From assembly GCF_032362555.1 (NCBI RefSeq), contig NC_083510.1, forward strand, positions 1,949,501 to 2,013,500: a DNA stretch of 64,000 bases, given 5' to 3'. Made by a program: the position numbers and the translations under genes. Below, one piece after another: positions 50,069 to 62,900 of this stretch (positions are counted from its first letter, which is position 1; the number at the start of each line of letters is the position of its first letter). Source of the DNA: Amyelois transitella (Eukaryota; Arthropoda; Insecta; Lepidoptera; Pyralidae). The notes under the pieces were generated by a model. It made no database searches, was not told where the DNA came from, and saw only the letters and a program-made list of their open reading frames with translations.

Positions 50069-53000
50069 TTAAAGGTCAAAGTTAAACATGAAATTGAAAC
50101 ATCAAGTAACAAATTTTTTGAGACAACAAAGCATCAAGATTATAAATATTCATGGATTTTATTCAAAGCAACAGGTAATCATTTAAGCGTGGCTTTTGAT
50201 CCCCAAGGATTAATAGTGAATAAATTATTTAGGAGACATTTGAGAATAAAAAAATATAAGGTAACTAGTTGCGCCCCGGGACTTCGCTCCCATTTAAAGT
50301 TATGTAAAAAATGTTAAAATAATTTATTCGTAAAACACCATAACAAAAAGACAAAAAAACAAAAAAGAGTATGTACAGAAATAGACATGTAGTATAGTTT
50401 GTGTCCGTGTCCATTATTTTTATGCGTCAGAGCGGGACGCTTTCAGAATTTTGTACATAAGTAAATAAAAAAATATACTATATACATATAAGTTAATTAT
50501 GAATAATTATCTATACATAATATGTATAATAAAACAGTAAAAATATTTTGTCTGAACATTTAGTATTTTTGACTGACTGTTCTCGTCAGCGAGATTTGAG
50601 TGCAATGTTGATATAAAATAAGTATAAAAATTTAGTTTGTTTGCAAAAGCGGGACATTTTTGCTCTCGCTGGGGACAGCGGGACAGGCAGCCTGAAAGCG
50701 GGACAATCCCGCCGAAAGCGGGACGTATGGTCACTTTAAGTATAGTGCTTCTGAAAGGGTACCCTAAGGGGGTAATGATAATAAATTTTGGAAATATTAA
50801 GGCATAACATCTAGCCTAGCGGAAGATCTTCCCTTTTTGGTGGTCGAATCGAATCATCCTTCCCACTACAGTTAGAATACTACTTTATCATCCCGATGAC
50901 GAAGTGTCAAATTAAGGATCAATAGGGATATATGTGGAAGAGATAAAATGCAATTATACGTGCTGAAATATTTATTTCATCAATAATATTCGATACAGGA
51001 TTCAGCTAGGAATAAACATTTAATTATTGTCAATGATACTTTTATATTGAAATGGCCACAGTTCAATAATTACAGTACACAACTATTCTAAATCAGCATT
51101 CTACTGTGGCATACCTTGGTAATTTCAAAATACAGCGACTTCAAAAGAATGTAGGTATACTGAGTACCAACTTCTAAATAAGCTTTAACTTTTACAAATG
51201 TTGTAACTGATCTTTTTTTACTTTATAGGTCTTGCGATATATAACATAACATATGTTATATATCGCAAGACCTAGAAGAAGCTAATGTAGAAATTGACGT
51301 CAAGATAAATGTTAACCCAGCATTGAATTAACATAAGCTACATACACATGTAATTATCTCTATAGGTGTCAATGACACATAGAATGGGATAGTTGTACTG
51401 TCTTAAATAATTCTTACATGAATTAAAAACAAATTTAGAGTTATCGTTATCTTATTTCCCAGTTTCACATTTGAAGTAGCTTTGCTATATCAACTTTCAG
51501 TAATTTAAGCATTTTACAGTAGTAATGACTCTACTAACATTTAGTCCAATAACGAATTTATTTTCGACCAAAAGTGAATTGCAGGTGGCTAAAATTTTTT
51601 AGAATGTATAATAAATCGAAATAATCACTGCATATTGAAAGAAATAATGAAATGTTTATTCGGGATAGTAACATATATCACATCTATATGTGTATTTCTT
51701 TATATTTTGATACCGCATAGATAATTTTACACTTAACACTTATATTTAAAGATTCCAACAAATTATCAAAACATAAAACAATAAATCATTTATTTAGACT
51801 TTTTCAAATGTGTGTTTGAAGTCTTTTCAATGAAGTAAAATTTAATTTGAAGAATGAACTTTTCAACTTAAAGTCCAAATAACGAATAAATACACAAAAT
51901 AATTAAAACAAAATAAATAATACATAGGAACGCTTATAATTGGTAATAACCTTTGTAATCGAATATTAATCTCATTAATCGAAATAAATCACAGGTTTTA
52001 CGTTAAACAGGTGTTTCGGAAAATGAAAAACTATAATAAAATTTCCACTAAGATAGCATTATGGATGTGCGCAATCCTCACACCTCTTTATCTTTTGCGT
52101 GGAGGTCAAAATACTTAAATTAAAAAAATCGATGAAATACGTCATTAATGAGAACCAAACTTTTTTAAATTAAAGTTATATATTATAAACCATAAAAACT
52201 TATTAAAAAGACATACACGTTAAAAACATAATTAGCATGAATTTCGTACACAACATACTTGAGGTTATAATATTTAACAAGTACTGTACGATTACATCAA
52301 ATACTATTTCACAAATAACTACATCAACCATAGTAATAACAATGAAACATTAATATTCAACAATTTATCGACACGTTAATATGACACATTCAGAGATCAC
52401 TTATACAACCAAGATCATTCGGTCGTGATATGTTCAGTTTGAAAAGCGTTCTCTTCATAGTACGAATCATTTTAAAAGACTGTGTTAAACAGTAATACCA
52501 TTTGACATGAAACATTATTTGACAACATACATAAAGGGCTATGACCGCGCAAGCGCATAGATAAAACCAACAAAAGCTACTAATAATGAATAAGAATGTA
52601 ATTATTATTACAATTGACAAAAATGTATCAAACGGTTATTATATTTATTTTATATTTATTAAGACATTTATTTTATAACAAAATCTTAGCACTTGACTTA
52701 CAAGATTTGAATAAAAAGAATCTGACGCTCGGAAAATGTTTATAAAACGGAATGTTTTCACAAAATATATTATTATCAAACAGATCTTAAGTAAATCAAG
52801 GCTTTAAAAAAACAATACTCGAAAACTTGGAAAAACATTTTTGTAACTAATTTTTACGTTATTGTTTACGTATGAAATTGGATTTTAAACTCCTATACTA
52901 CATAAAGAGGTTTACATTATTTATTTGCAATCTATATCACCATCTAAAATCGATTAAAATTATTTACGTGAAAGGTATACGGACTTTGTACGTATTTATA

Positions 53001-53700
53001 AAACAATGTAAACAGTGAATAATTCATAGAAACTTGAAAACTTGGCTACATTTTGGCGAAAATTTTATGGCCGCCAGATGAAACAGTATGATATTATAAT
53101 TTATTTTATATTGTTTATAATTCTGCTAAAATATTGCTTCGTTGTTTTCTTTTAATAAATGTGCGAAAGGTTTTATAATATCTTTTCATTTTTAAAGTGT
53201 AAATTGTTCTAGAAATATAATTAAGTTTGACACTGTCGCCATCTGGCGGTCAAAAGACACTAACTACCGTTTGGCTTGTGCAAAATTGCGACTACACCTA
53301 TCAAAGAGACGTAAATTTGATTGAATATTCTGCTTGTGTTTAAATTGAATAATAAACTACAATTTTTTTTCTCATTTACGACTAAGTATGCAGACTTATG
53401 GCCCGCCTATAGGAAAATGGTTACCGTAATCTGAAAAAACTTTACGTACTTCTAAACAAGCCTAATGATAATTATTGTTTGGGTTTTAATTGATAATTTC
53501 AGGTAAAATATGCAACAAAGGACTTCTCGTATCGATTCCGAAAGGTTCAATGTACAAATGAATTCGTAGACCTTTAGTAATTATTACCATAAGATTTCCA
53601 GAAAAAAGAAATATGATCCTGTAATATTAGTTGTGCAAAATGACTATAAACAAGTTATTTTTTAAACTGTCCACTAAGAAAACAATTTATACGAAAGAAT
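50069..53700. other. Intergenic between carboxylase 5' end and GOGAT 3' end
   Basis: AT-rich. It contains a repeat core at 50270-50300 (cgccccgggacttcgctcc), a run of gcgggac words at 50645-50725, the palindrome at 51226-51274, and otherwise no recognised feature. No gene is supported. Confidence 0.45.
51226..51274. repeat. Perfect 23-bp-arm palindrome with 3-nt centre
   Basis: Arms 51226-51248 and 51252-51274 are exact reverse complements. The arm starts taggtcttgcgatat. The centre aca leaves almost no loop, so this could form a cruciform. Confidence 0.93.
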
Positions 53701-53709
53701 GTTTATTAT

Positions 53710-53838
53710 AATCTGTGAAATATAGCTTGATCTCTGTGACAGCAGGACGAAACGATAACTTTGTCGTAGGTGCGAAAAAAAAAATGCACGCACTCAACAT
53801 CTTTCACAGAGATCAAGCTATGCTGTATTTTACAGACT
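53710..53838. repeat. Hairpin in presumed GOGAT 3' UTR
   Basis: The inner arms 53722-53739 (atagcttgatctctgtga) and 53804-53821 are perfect complements. The outer portions (aatctgtgaaata / tgtattttacagacta) pair imperfectly. The loop of about 64 nt contains a poly-A run. It starts 70 bp beyond the GOGAT stop codon. Confidence 0.75.
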
Positions 53839-53907
53839 ATGGTGATTTTTCGAATATAGAACCTATTTAAATTAAAACAGTAGACTATGTCCCAATAGGA
53901 GGTTCGT

Positions 53908-56900
53908 TCAATTTGCGTAGATGACTCCTCCTGGGCCGGGAAGTAAGGATTTCCCAGACAGGAAAATGTCAACGGCGCGGGCCGCCTGCCGCCCTTCGGA
54001 AATGGCCCAGACGACTAGTGATTGGCCGCGTCTGCAGTCTGTGGGGAAAGATAATCAGTTTTCGTTATTCTCCTAGCGTTTATCACGGTAAAGTCTTCTT
54101 GGTAAGTCAGATAATACGAATCATAATATTAAAGAAGGCATCATGTTAAGTGGGGAACATTAATTGAAATTATTTAATAAGAGACTTATCACCCGCGGGA
54201 AACAGGCCTTATTTAGTATTTTTCGTATGTATATTAAAATATGACTGACTGAATAAAGTACCTACAGATGAAATATATAAAATAAGAAACAAAGTAAATT
54301 GAATGATACATACCTCCAGCAGCGAAGACATTGTTGAAGGGCGTTTTGTAAATATCAGATTTAGACGTCTCGATGTTGCTGCGCGCGTCCAGCGGCAAGT
54401 CTGAGGTACAAAATAACAATCTCAAAACCCCAGTAGTATGAGATTTTTTTCCGAATAAGCCTCCTCCGAAAATTTCTTCGAAATTATTTATTTAACAGAT
54501 AACAATTTTAATTGCAATTTCTTATAAAAACTACAATCAACATTGAAATCTGTTGAATAATAACATGAAAACATTTTACTTTATTTATACATCGACATGG
54601 CTTCTTTACTTATATAGAATAGATTTATTTTCAAAATTGGATGCAAGGTATCACTTATTGACGTTACATAACTTAAATCTAATTATAACTACTACCGCTT
54701 CCAAAGCGCATGTGTAGAAGAAGCGGCGGAACAAACTACACTGCAGCATTTTGATCGGACGTCAATTTACAAATATAGATCTCTTAAATCTAAATCGTGG
54801 ACGAATGCACATTGTCTACATTAAAAAAACATGAATGAATGTAGATGAAATGAAAAATAAAACAAGTAAATGCATTTGACAATGCAAACGGTCTTATTCA
54901 TACAACTGTGTTGTTCAACCAGTTAGCTAAAACCAAAAAAAAAAAAAAAAATAATCATCATCAAAAAACTATGTTACCCAGTTGGTTGGCGACGTATCTC
55001 TCTGGCCCCAGGAAGCCCATGGCCAGCAGCACCAGCTCTGCGCGGAACACGCGCTCGCTGCCCGCCAGCTCGCGCATCTCCCAGCGGCCGCCCGCGCCGC
55101 GCGCCCACTCCACCTCCACGGCCGACACTCCGCACACGTTCCCTTCACCTGAGTCGTTATGTTTAAAGATCTTTATTTGACTCGTAAAGAATTAAATTCA
55201 CTTACCTTAATCTAATACAAATAATAGAAAACAACAATAAATAGTAAACTTTGCCGTGTGGTTCCCGGCACCAATAGAAAAAAAGAATAGGACCACTCCA
55301 TCTCTTTCCCATGGATGTCGTAAAAGGCGACTAAGGGATAGGCTTATAAACTTGGGATACTTCTTTTAGGCGATGGGATAGCAACCTGTCACTATATTTA
55401 AATCTCAATTCTATCTTAAAGCCAAACAGCTGAACGTGGCCTATTAGTCTTTACAAGACTCGTTGGCTCTGTCTACCCCGCAAGGGATATAGACGTGATT
55501 ATATGTATGTATGTATATAATAGTAAACAAGTAACACATTTAAGCAGTGTTAAATTTTTAAATAAACACAATTGTCACAAAAAATAATTTTAAACTTGTT
55601 CATAGACATGTTTTTTTAATCTTACTGTGAACAAAACGTTAAGGGCTATTGAAATAAAGCAAATATTAGAAAGAGACACTAGCTGTAAACTGAACAAACA
55701 CACAGACAGATAAGTGATTTTATAACAATAATACTTATTGACTACAATTCCAGACAATATATTTCATTTTAATATTCATTTTCCACTTTTCTGAGTGGCG
55801 CAATGTAAAAACAAACTTACCGTCATCCAAGAATTCCTTAGTCAGTGTTGAGAATTTCCTCGGATCATTTCCAAACTTCACTTTGACCTCCTCGTGACCA
55901 TAATCAACCCTGTAAACAAAATATATTATGAAGACCTGTTTTCTGGGGTTACACATAAATGTCTATGTAGTAGTATGTACAGTCAACCGCATAACAAGTT
56001 ACCCTATATGGAACTCTATGACCTGGAAGTAGACGCGAATTTACATTGAATTGTGTTAGTTGCAAATCAACCCACTAGTAAAAAGAAATTGATTGTACTA
56101 TTGAAAGTTAATGTCACTTTCATTTACACATTCTTTATATACATCACCATAACGCTACAAAAATTATGTTATCATAACTCCAGTGATTTTTTGGCTATTT
56201 TTCAGCATTATGTGATGAATTTTTATAGATCTAGATTTATACAACATAAAGAAATCAAGGCGATTAAGGGATGGGCTTACAAACTTGGGATTCTTCTTTT
56301 AGGCGATGGGCTAGCAACCCGCCACTATTTGAATCTCAATTCTATCATTAAGCCGAACAGCTGAACGTGGTAATTCAGTCTTTTCAAGACTGTTGGCTCT
56401 GTCTACCCCGCAAAGGATAAAGACGTGACCATATGTATGTATGTATGTAACAATCATCATCCAAAATCATCGCCAGAAATATAAATACCTGAAGACCCTT
56501 GGCCACTGCGGCCAGGGATTGTCCTGGCCCCTGGTCTTCTTGGGTTCGGGCAGGATCTCGAAGGTCGTGATCGACTTCGCGCCCTGCCTTAGCGATGTGG
56601 CGATGCAGTCACAGCTGTGGAGCAAAGAACAATATATGGCTTAAAATTGCTGAATAACTAAGTAAGGTATTATAATAAAATCATAATGTATATGAAACAT
56701 TCCTCTGGGTCCTTAGAAACGTTAGAAATGGATAGAAAATAAAAACAACAAGATGGGTCAGAAAGTGGAGTTCTTTTAAATAGCGACTACATGCTACAGA
56801 AGGGCTAGCAACCTGTCACAGTCTATCAGTCTTTTCAAGATTGTTGGCTCTGTCTACCCAACAAGGGATATAGACGTGACCATATGTATGTATGTATATA

Positions 56901-59900
56901 TGCTACAGAAGAGCAGATCAAGTGATACGTTTACTTACATACATATAATCACATCTATATCTCTCGCGGGGTAGACAGGATATAGCATTTTTGAAAAGAC
57001 TGAAACGCCACGTTCAGCTTTTGCTTTAATGGTAGAGTTAAGATTCAAATAGTGACAGGTTGCTGGGCCATCGCCTAAAAGAAGTATCCCTTGTAACCAT
57101 AGGCTTATTAAGTACTCTTAGTCGTTTTTTTTTCGACATCCATTGAAAAGTGATGGAGTGGCCTTACTCTTTTTTCTATTGATGTTAGAAAACACACGGC
57201 TTTTAAATAGGTAGCAGGATACCATTAGATGCAGACCGCTTTTGACTAGTGAAGATGGAAATCTCTAAATGCGGACACAACTAGAGCTTTCTCTCCAGAT
57301 AAAAATTGAGAACACACCCAGTGTCACCTCCACCAATGATGAGCACGTTCTTGTCCTTGGCGCTGAGCTCAGGGTTCTCCTTCATGGGGTGAGCGGAGCC
57401 CATCTGCTTCTTCTGCCAGGACTCGAGGAACTCCATCGCGAAGTGGATGCCGTTGAGTTGCCGGCCTTTCAGCGGGAGGTCTCGGGGCCACGTTGCCCCC
57501 ATGCAGAGGACTATCGCGTTATACCTGGCAATAAAATCATAAAATTTGTAAAGCGGTCACGTGCGTATATTATTAAACAATTGTACATACATACATATGG
57601 TCACGTCTATAGCCCTTGCGGGGTAGACAGAGCCAACAGTCTTGTAAAGACTACTGATAGGCCACGTTCACCTATTTGGCTTTCAGATAGAATTGAGATA
57701 CAAATAGTGACAGGTTGCTGGCCCATCGCCTAAAAGAAGAATCCAAAGTTTATAAGCCTATCCCTTAGTCGCCTTTTACGACATCCATGGGAGGGAGATG
57801 GAGTGGTCCTATTCTTTTTTCTATTATTGCCGGAAACCACACGGCAATAAAATCATAAAATTTGTAAAGCGGTCACGTGCATTATATTATTAAACATTTG
57901 TACTAAATCTTTAAACAGCATGTAGTGTTATATACATGTAATGATAAAAGACGGGTTTGTTTGTTACCGCTTCTTCTGCACTGACGCTTTGGAAGCGGCA
58001 TTAAACTTAGTTTTAGGCAATTTATTTGACGTCAACCAATGTTGTGAAACCAAAAGATATGACGATTATTAAGTGATATGAAGTGTTCCATACATAATAA
58101 TGAATAAAAATTTTAACTTTTATGAATTTGGGGTAAACAGCTGAACGTGGCCTTTCAGTCTATTCAAGTCTTTTGGCTATAGAAGGGATATAGACGTGAC
58201 TGTATGTATGTAGACAGGTCAATTGTCTATGACATCTTATGTGACGTCATTAAGTGATACCTTGTATCCAATTTTGAAAATAAATCTATTTTATTCTATT
58301 CATCAAATCGATGCGATTGTCCGACAGCTAGGGTAACAGCTTACCATCAGGCTAGTCGTTTGTTAGTTAAACGGGTTTTTTGTTTATGTTTAAGGATGTA
58401 AGGTATAGTATGGTGGTGAAGTATAAGTATTAGTTTAAATACTTGAATCTCAATTCTATCATAAAGCCAAACAGCTGAATGTGGCCTATCAGTCTATTCA
58501 AGACTGTTGGATCTGTCTACCGCGCAAAGGATATAGACGTGACTATGCATGTAGTATAAGTAGGCTCACTTATTAGTATTATTTAAATTAATAAATTTTA
58601 AATCTAATTTGTGCAAACAAAAAAATAATTGTATGTCGATGTAGTGACGATGATTTATGTAAAAGGGTTTTCAAACACTTTTTTGTGTCACTCCTCACAC
58701 TTTATACCTATCACTTACTCGCTAGCCAGTTCCAAGCACGATATATCCTTGCCAACGTCCACACTGCACTTGAAGCTGATTCCTTCGGCGGTCATCAGTT
58801 TAACCCGCCTGGCCACCACTTCCTTGCTCAACTTCATAGTGGGAATTCCATACTGCAGTAGACCGCCTGGACGGTCGTTACGTTCGAATACTGTTACTGT
58901 GTAGCCGGCCTGTTAGAAAAAAAATTGTTCAATCATTTCTGGTGACGGAAATTACATATATTAAAGCTCGACTTGGCGGGGGCACTACTGTGCCTACGGA
59001 TTAATTGACTTCGGTAAAGGATAAAAATAAAAGGTTGACTAATAGAGGATCTTTTTCTGTTTTTAACAATGGTTGATAATATTTACAAATTTAAATTTTT
59101 TGACAGCTAGTTTTTCCTAGCTGCTTGTTATTCGTATAATAATCATTCGCAATTATCCTCAGAGTTACCATTTCAATAAGATTTTATTTTTTACTAGAGG
59201 CCGCCCGCGACTTCGTCCGCATGGAAACCCTATCAATCCCGCGGGAACTCTGGGATAAAAAGTAGCCTATGTGTTATTCTGGGTCTTCAGCTACCTACAT
59301 ACCAAATTTCATGGTAATCGGTTCAGTAGTTTTTGCGTGAAAGAGTAACAAACATCCATACAAACTTTCGCCTTTATAATAGTATAGTAGAACCGCCTAA
59401 ATGAGTCCTCGCCCGCGGAGTACAGGGGCGCGGGGGTATGACGACGAAGGGGACCGAGAGAGGTGCGGGCGGCGGGCGCATTCTTGTAAAAACTCAGTTC
59501 GCTCGCTACGCGGTTAGCGATCACACGTGTTGACAGTTGCGGACGCCTTGTGAAAATTATACATGAGATTACATTCTCAAGATGAGTCGAAATATTTTCG
59601 GACATAGAATTAATAGTCAGTGCAAACAAATGGCGTTTAACGTATATGAATATTTTAGAAAAAAGAAACTCGACCCAAATTCTGATGAATATAAACAAGA
59701 TATACCTTTAAATAAAACTGTAGCAGAAGTTACTGGACTATCAGAAAAGACTGTATCTAGAATTGTACAACAAGGGAAAGCATTAAATGACAACGAGAGA
59801 TTTAAATCACCGAGAAAACCAAAACAGGTTCGTAGAAAAAGAGTGGAAATAGACGATTTCACAAAAGGAGTGGTAAGAAGAAAAGTCACTCAGTTTTACA

Positions 59901-62900
59901 CAATTTTCAAAAAAATACCTACTCTGAAAACTTTGAACGCTGTACTTAGAGAAGAGAATATATTACACTGCGGCAGGGAATATTTAAGGCTATTATTACA
60001 TGATCTAGGTTTTAAATTTAAGAAATGCGGATCTAAAAGGAAACTCCTTATCGAACAGCCAAATATCACATCGTGGAGGTGGAAATACCTAAATACTATT
60101 AAAAAATATCGTAGAGAAGGAAGACATATTTTATACCTTGACGAAACTTATGTAAACGCGTCTCATAACGTTTCAAAATGTTGGCAATCAAAGGATGAAC
60201 TTGGCGTTCTATCTCATATTGGTAAAGGGGACCGTTTGATCATCGTACATTGTGGAGGTCAAATTGGATTTGTAGACGGAGCCCTTGTGATATTCAAATC
60301 CAAATGTAAAACAGGTGATTATCACGATTCTATGAATTTCGCAAATTTCAGTAAATGGATAAATGAAAAGCTCATGCCTAATATACCGCAAAATTCTGTC
60401 ATAGTAATGGACAACGCAGCTTATCATTCGGTTCGAGAAGAGAAAAAGCCAACTATGGCTTCTACCAAGCCAACTATGCAAGAATGGCTACGACGACATA
60501 ACGTGCCTTTTGATGAAAAACTTAGAAAGGATGACTTATATAAATTAATTAAAAGTAATTTCACAGAAGATATTTACAAAATTGACGAGGTATTGAAAAG
60601 AAACGGACACGAAGTATTGCGTTTGCCTCCATATCACCCAGACCTGAACCCAATTGAGTTGGTCTGGGGTGATATCAAAGGACAATTAGCACAAAAAAGT
60701 ATCGACTCTAATTTGGACCAGAAAAAAGAAATATTAGAGAGATTATTTGCTGAATATCCCAAAGAGAAATGGGAGAATTGTGTTAAACACGTGATTAAAA
60801 TCGAAGACGAATATTGCAAACATGATGGAGTCCTAGATGAAGTTGTTGATTTTATTATTAATGTGCAAGACGATTCTGATGATTCTGATGATGGCTGTTG
60901 TGAAAGTGAAGAATCAAGTTCCAGTGATAGTGATATTATGGACATAAGTGATTGATTTATAATTTTGATAAATTTTGCATAAATAAATATTACATACATA
61001 ACTTTATTACCTTTTTTTTACCTACATATCATACCTATATATCATAAAATCACATTTTTATCGAATTGTTTTGTATGAAAAATAAAAATTTGAAAATAAC
61101 AATAATCGAAAAATGCTTATGCTATTTAATTCATGTACGTGGTCTCGTTGATACCATGGAGTTATGGGATAACAAAAGGAACACGTTGTATAGTTTACAG
61201 TTGTTTCATTCAAATTTTGTATAGCCATTATTATTTTTTTAATAAAAATCTTCACCTGTTTGCCGCTAACCACTATGACGTCACATATCTCAAGAAATGT
61301 CCAGTAACATTTCGCCCCTTGTATTACACGCTACGCTCGACCGCCGCCCGCACCTCTTTCGTTCCCCTTCGTCGTCATACCCCCGCGCCCCTGTACTCCG
61401 CGGGCGAGGACTCATTTAGGCGGTTCTACTATAGTAGGATTTTAATCGAATATTTGACTTTTGTAAGGAAGACGCATATTAAATCATTAGTAAATAAAAT
61501 AAATATAAATATATACGGGACAAATTGCACAGATTGAGTTAGCCTCAAAGTAAGTTCGAGACTTGTGTTACTAGATATTAACTCAAAGATACTATATTTT
61601 ATAATAAATACTTATATAGATAAACATCCAAGACCCGGGCCAATCAGAAAAAGTTTTTTTCTCATCATGCCCTGACCGGGATTCGAACCCGGGACCTCGG
61701 ATGTCACAGACAAGCGTACCGCTGTGCCACAGAGGCCGTCGAAGAATTAGTAAGTTGGGATAAACAAGAAATAGTTTTTACCTTATTGAGTTGATGGGCA
61801 CAGGCCAAGCCGGCGGGCCCTGAACCGACTACAGCTACAGTCATGCCGTTGCGGTGTTCAGGTATCTGAAATCAATTGTTATGTTTTATATACTAAGGCC
61901 AAAAAGTTGTTGCATTTAGAATAAAAAAAAAAAAAATTACGCTGGCTCTTCAAGTTACTTGTGTTATAAAACAGTTATATAATTATAAGTTACACCGATA
62001 TACCTGCGCAGAAATCTAACGTTTGTATGCCGCGAAAATATTTCAGCGGTCGAACCAATCAGAGCGCGCCATTTGAACCCGCGAACTGAACTGTCCGCTA
62101 TTGTACTACAAGTATTAGCGAGATAGCAAGAGACTTTGTTTTTGGATTTTAAGTTTAATGTAATGTTCGGTGGGAAGACCTAGACGAACGTATCTTGATC
62201 AAATTAAGGACGTCCTGGTAAAGGGTCAGGTCAAAAGTACCCGAAACCGCCGAGTTTGCATGAAGAGAGTTATGAATGTGGATGAAGCGAAAGAAGTATG
62301 CAGAGATCGTGGCAAGTGGAAAGTGGTAGTCTCTGCCTATCCCTCCGGGAAAGAGGCGTGATTATATTTATGTATGTATGTAATGTTCAGTGTCAAATAT
62401 TGCCGACGCCACTTATAAACGTGGCAGTACTCTACCACTACGTTAAAGAGGGGTATTGTATTGTGCAATACAAACCTCCGGCTGTATCCAGCCGCTGTCG
62501 AAGGCGTGGTCGATGATGGCGCACTCGATGTTCTTGATGGTGACGGCCGGTTCGGAGATTCCCAACACGCACGCGCCCTCGCACGGCGCCGGGCAAACGC
62601 GACCCGTGAACTCTGAATAAATAAAAAAACATTTAATAAGTACAATTGCTGTTGTTCACCCTTGCCTCAATTTTGTATGCGATCCTCTTATTGTCAGGTT
62701 GGTTGGAAGAGATCCCACTTAGGGATTAGCCCTGTCAGGTTGGCTGGAAGAGATATCCACCCATCCCACTTAGAGATAAGTCCGCCTTTGTACTGTACTA
62801 CTTGTACGTTTTATATTTGTAATGTACTCCCTTAGTGAACAATAAAGCATTACTTGCTTACACGAAAAGGAGAGTTACTATGTCCAGCGCCAAAACGGCG

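Larger units (their letters stand above)
59385..61431 (+). mobile_element. Complete Tc1/mariner-superfamily DNA transposon (DD81E/82E type), 2047 bp
   Basis: Terminal inverted repeats 59385-59475 and 61341-61431 (91 bp each, starting tagtagaaccgcctaaatga) differ at two positions. The element is bounded by TA dinucleotides at 59383-59384 and 61432-61433, the standard target duplication of the IS630/Tc1/mariner superfamily. It encodes one intact transposase on the plus strand, opposite to the GOGAT gene in whose intron it lies (between exons 61865-61782 and 58909-58719). Near-identical ends and an open ORF indicate a young, possibly autonomous copy. The GC-rich ends contrast with the AT-rich interior and flanks. 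Confidence 0.95.

Noticed and set aside
52390..52620. Small hydrophobic peptide ORF in the GGCX-GOGAT spacer
   Set aside because: AT-rich sequence readily gives hydrophobic frames; no start context, conservation or splice signals support it.
57269..57733. 154-codon open frame on the plus strand
   Set aside because: It runs through GOGAT exon 57524-57318 in antisense and on into a SINE; both are explained better by those features.
59617..59889. Minus-strand open frames inside the transposon
   Set aside because: They are antisense shadows of the transposase ORF, which has clear catalytic motifs.
61670..61738. Possible genuine tRNA gene on the minus strand
   Set aside because: The A and B boxes are good, but the acceptor end does not pair as a cloverleaf and the segment continues into a typical SINE body with an attt-rich tail.
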